Shown in pieces: positions 60,783 to 64,000 of a stretch of 64,000 bases of DNA. The first letter of the stretch is position 1. Every line of letters starts with the position of its first letter. The position numbers and the translations under genes were made by a program. A model generated the notes under the pieces. That model saw only the letters and a program-made list of their open reading frames with translations, searched no databases and had not been told where the DNA came from. The stretch spans positions 62,001-126,000 of the forward strand of contig CAWDDE010000008.1 in NCBI GenBank assembly GCA_963801055.1, written 5' to 3'. Origin of the DNA: DASUPK01 sp963801055. Lineage in GTDB: Bacteria; Actinomycetota; Thermoleophilia; Solirubrobacterales; 70-9.

Positions 60783-61688
60783 CTACTTCTCGCTCTCCTC
60801 GATCGAGCGTCGGAGGCCCTCGGCGAACGACATCGTGCGGATACCGAAGGCCTCGGCCGCGGCTGCGTCCGTGACCACCGTGGGGGTTGAGAGCCCCTCG
60901 ATCAGCGGGCGAGCCACGCCGGCGTCGACCGGCGTGACCAGCCCGATCCACAGCGAGGAGAGCCACGGCGTCAGGAAGGGGACCGGCAGCTTGGGGCGAC
61001 GACGAACGCCGAGTGCGTCCGCCATCGCGTCGAGCATGTCGCCGTAGGAGAGGACATCCGGACCGCCGATCTGCACCTCGCGGCCGGTTGACACATCCAC
61101 CTCAGGGGCGGCGGCGAGATACGAGATGACATCGTCGATCCCGATCGGCTGCGTCGGCGTGGCTAGCCAGGCCGGGGCGATCATCGCCGGCAGCCGCTGG
61201 ACCAGGTAGCGCAGGGTCCGGAAGGACTCGCTGCCGGCGCCGACGACCATCCCGGCCCGGAAGTAGGTCAGGGTGGGCCCTGGTCGGCGAGGATCTCGGC
61301 GGTCCGCTGGCGGCTGGCGAGGTGCGGGGACTTGGGATCGTCGCCGAGGCCGCCGAGGTAGACCACCCTGGAGATGCCCTCCTCGGAGGCAATCCGAGCG
61401 AAGTTTTCGGCCGCGCGCCGGTCGCGCTCCTCGAAGTCACCGCCGCCACCTCGGCCCATCGAGTGCACGAGGTAGTACGCGACCTCCACCCCTTCGCCCG
61501 CGCCGCGCAGGCTGGCCGGGTCGAGGACGTCGCCCTGCGCCAGCTCCAGCCCCGGCGTCCGCCAGATGATCGGCCCGGTCCGGGTCGCGAACGAGACAGC
61601 GGACCTGCCAGCCGCGACCCGCGAGCGCTCCCGCCAGCCGGCTGCCGATGAAGCCGGTCGCACCGGTGACGAGCGCTCTGCGGGCCAC
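60783..61688 (-). CDS. NAD(P)H-binding SDR-like protein (frameshifted)
   Basis: GTG 61688 begins ARRALVTGATGFIGSRLAGA, the Gly-rich NAD(P)-binding motif. After a shift near 61615 it reads LAQGDVLDPASLRGAGEGVE, VAYYLVHSMGRGGGGDFEER, RVVYLGGLGDDP; after another near 61270, VVGAGSESFRTLRYLVQRLP, IGIDDVISYLAAAPEVDVST. About 300 residues. It matches atypical SDRs (NmrA/DUF2867-neighbour type) seen in actinobacteria. Its start lies 11 bp after the stop of the TPP enzyme, suggesting an operon. Confidence 0.75.
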
Positions 61689-61699
61689 GTGCCCCGGCC

Positions 61700-63371
61700 T
61701 CAGGCCAGGTTCGCCCTGCGCGGGTAGACGACCTCGGGGTCGGTGAGCACGTTGACGAGCGCCGGCTTGCCGGAGGCGAAGGCGCGGTCGAGCGCCGGGC
61801 GGAGCTCGTCCGGGGAGCGGACCAGCTCGCCGTGGCAGCCGAGGGCGGAGACGACCTCGTCGTAGCGGGTCTCGGGCCGGAGCTCGGCGGCGAGCGAGTA
61901 GCCGTAGAGGAACTTCATCGGGTGGTGCTCGAGCGCCCAGATCCCGTTGTTGCCCATCACCGCGACGATCGGCAGGTTGTGGCGGGCCATCGTGTCGAAC
62001 TCCATCCCGGAGAAGCCGAAGGCGCCGTCGCCGAGCAGCAGGCAGACCTGGCGCTCGGGGTGGGCGAGCTTGGCGCCGATCGCCTGGCCGGGGCCGGCGC
62101 CGAGGCAGCCGTAGGGCCCCGGGTCCATCCAGGTGCCGGGCTCCCAGGTCTCCCAGACCCGCCCGGCGAAGCTGACGAAGTCGCCGCCGTCGCCGACCAC
62201 GATCGCGTCGCGGTCGAGGAAGTCGCCGAGCTCGCGGTAGACCCGCATCGGGTGGAGCGGGGAGCGATCGTCGTCGAGCATCTCCTGCTCCTCGGCGCGC
62301 TTCTCGGCCTCGATCTCCCGCAGCCGGTTGACCCAGGTCGAGGTCCGCGTGGGATCGGCGGGGGCCGACTCGCGGATCGCGGTCAGCGCGGCGCCGATGT
62401 CGCCGGAGAGGGCGAGGTCGGGCTGGCGGGTCCGCTCGAGCCGCGAGGGGGCGAAGTCGAGCTGGATCAGCTTCGACTCCTCGCCGAAGCGAGCCGCCGA
62501 AGCCGAGCCGGAAGTCGAGCGGCACGCCGATCACCAGGGCGACGTCGCAGCCCTCGAGCGCGGAGCCGCGGGCGCGGGAGAAGTAGAGCTCGTGGTCGGG
62601 CGGCAAGCAGCCCCGCCCGAGTCCGTTGAGGAAGACCGGGATGCCGAGCGCCTCGGCCAGCTCGCGCAGCTCGGACTCGGCCTGGGCCCAGTAGAGGTTG
62701 CGTGCCGGCCATGATCGCCGGGCGCTCCGGCCTCGGCGAGCAGCCTCGCCGCCTCCTCGACCCCGTCCGGGATCTGCTCCGGCACCGGCGGCGGGTCGGG
62801 GACCTCCGACTCGGCCTCCGAGAAGACGACGTCGAGCGGGTAGTCGACGAAGGTCGGGCCGAGCGGCGGCTCGGCGGCGGTGTCGATCGCCTCCGCGGTG
62901 GTGCGGGCGATCTTCGCGGGGTCCTTGACGGTCAGCGCCGACTTGACGAGCGGCTTGACGAAGGGGAGGTGGTCGATCTCCTGGAGCGAGCCCGATCCCC
63001 CAGCGCATCTCGGGCGCGCGGCCGCCGAGCGTCACCAGCGGCACGCCGTCGGCCTGCGCGGAGGCGATCGCGCTCATCCCGTTGGTGACGCCGCAGCCGG
63101 CGGTGAGGGCGCAGATCCCCGGCTCGCGGGTCGCCTTGGCCCAGCCGATCGCGGCGAAGGCGGCCGACTGCTCGTGGCGGAAGTCGACGACGTCGATCCC
63201 CTCCGCCTTGCAGCCGTCGTAGATCGAGAAGAGGTGGCCGCCGGAGAGGGTGAAGAGCTTCGAGGCGCCGCGGCTCCTCATCGCCCGGGCGACCAGCCGG
63301 CCGCCGTGGACCGCGCCCGTCTCGGCGCCGGCGCCCTCGGCCTTCTCCTCGACCTGCTCGGGCGTCGCCAT
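61700..63371 (-). CDS. Thiamine-diphosphate enzyme, acetolactate-synthase-like (frameshifted)
   Basis: N-terminal TPP part: SKLFTLSGGHLFSIYDGCKA and the catalytic Glu in VVDFRHEQSAAFAAIGWAKA. Middle: LREIEAEKRAEEQEMLDDDR. C-terminal TPP motif GDGAFGFSGMEFDTMARHN with the closing Asn in VMGNNGIWALEHHPMKF. Breaks occur near 62995, 62710 and 62495. About 555 residues. The family includes acetolactate synthase, oxalyl-CoA decarboxylase and related decarboxylases; the exact reaction cannot be fixed. It is followed by the SDR-like gene. Confidence 0.8.
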
Positions 63372-63381
63372 CGAGGCGAGA

Positions 63382-64000
63382 CTACCCCTCGCGAGACTCA
63401 GGAGAGACCCAGGTGTCCTTGGCGCCGCCGCCCTGGGTGCTGTTGACGAGCAGCGAGCCGCGCCTCGAGCGCGACCCGGGTGATGCCCGCCGGGGGCGAT
63501 CTCGTCGCCGTAGGCGTAGGCGCGCAGGTCGACGTGACGCGGCTCGAGCGCGCCGTCACAGAAGGTCGGGATGGGTCGAGAGCCGGACCGTCTCCTGCGC
63601 GACGAAGTCCTCGGGCGTCTCGCGGGCCGGCCGCGATCACCTCCTCGCGCTCCTCCGCGCTCGCCTGCCGCCGATCACCACGCCCCTTCCTCCCAGCTCC
63701 GCCCGCGGCTTGACGACCATCTCGTCGATCCGCTCGAAGACCTCCTCCCGCGCCTCCGGCATCACCATGTCGTAGGTGCGGGACGGTCGGGATGATCGGC
63801 TCCTCGCCGAGGTAGAAGCGGATCAGCTCCTCGGAGTAGGCATGGGTGAGCTTGTCGTCCCCGATGCCCGCAGCCGAAGGCGCTGACCGTGCTGAGGTTG
63901 CCGCGCCCGACCGGCTCGAGCAGCGCGTGCTGCCAGGTCGGGTCGCCGTTCTCGTCGCGGAGCTGCGCGACGTTGTCGCGCAGGTAGATCACGCGCAGCT
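63382..64000 (-). CDS. Circularly permuted ATP-grasp protein, C-terminal part (frameshifted, runs off the window)
   Basis: The minus-strand reading enters from the edge: LRDNVAQLRDENGDPTWQHA, GNLSTVSAFGCGIGDDKLTH, PTYDMVMPEAREEVFERIDE, MVVKPRAELGGRGVVIGG, RHVDLRAYAYGDEIAPGGIT, and VNSTQGGGAKDTWVSPES with TAG at 63382. These are the ATP-binding strands of CP_ATPgrasp proteins. Breaks near 63875, 63790, 63635, 63565 and 63465. Such enzymes join amines and carboxylates; partners often include alpha-E proteins. It ends 10 bp before the TPP-enzyme start. Confidence 0.75.

Overview
The window looks like a chromosomal stretch of a high-GC actinobacterium, most likely class Thermoleophilia (Solirubrobacterales-like). 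This rests on the GC-rich codon use, frequent GTG starts and gene families: two LLM flavin oxidoreductases, Holin-X/DUF3618 membrane proteins, YWTD propeller proteins, a DUF3427 helicase and small zinc-finger proteins. The organism is inferred; no rRNA is present. Many genes are split by single-base indels while neighbours are intact, so I treat most broken genes as real genes carrying assembly indels and give their reconstructed extents.

Left part (1-6.6 kb): a truncated winged-helix regulator, a YWTD beta-propeller protein, a branched-chain amino-acid-type binding lipoprotein, and a signalling group (double-domain KaiC-like ATPase coupled to a MerR/receiver protein, a STAS anti-anti-sigma factor and an RsbW-like anti-sigma kinase).

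Mosaic island (about 6.7-33.9 kb): bounded on the right by an intact initiator tRNA-Met (33862-33935, minus strand) and on the left by a perfect 78-bp copy of that tRNA's 3' end plus downstream hairpin (6677-6754). Inside are further half-copies in which two left arms and two right arms occur in all four combinations, as expected of attB, attP, attL and attR sites. The island carries a roughly 13-kb minus-strand operon of five very large, functionally uncharacterised proteins (8077-21377, one of them DUF6603-like), a second YWTD propeller protein, a three-gene membrane/stress operon with a SigB-like promoter and tandem palindromes, several small proteins including a 42-residue membrane peptide, and a glucan/trehalose group (two GH13 enzymes and an LLM oxidoreductase).

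Right part (34-64 kb): ordinary chromosome. It holds Ppx/GppA, an alpha/beta hydrolase, a berberine-bridge-type oxidase, MarR with an MFS exporter, acyl-lipid desaturase, cyclopropane fatty-acid synthase, a cold-shock protein, aldo/keto reductase, LLM oxidoreductase, a DAO-type oxidase, RecQ, a convergent PLD/DEAD/DUF3427 helicase, TypA/BipA, VapBC, a DEAD-box RNA helicase, a hydrolase-cyclase fusion, YbaK, an LPG-synthase-like membrane protein, an NAD(P)-binding protein, an acetolactate-synthase-like enzyme and a partial ATP-grasp protein. Three paralogous coiled-coil, C-tail-anchored microproteins (77-84 residues) are scattered at 42.4, 46.2 and 47.9 kb.

The best candidates for undescribed biology are the five-gene operon of giant proteins and the combinatorial tRNA-derived attachment sites around it.
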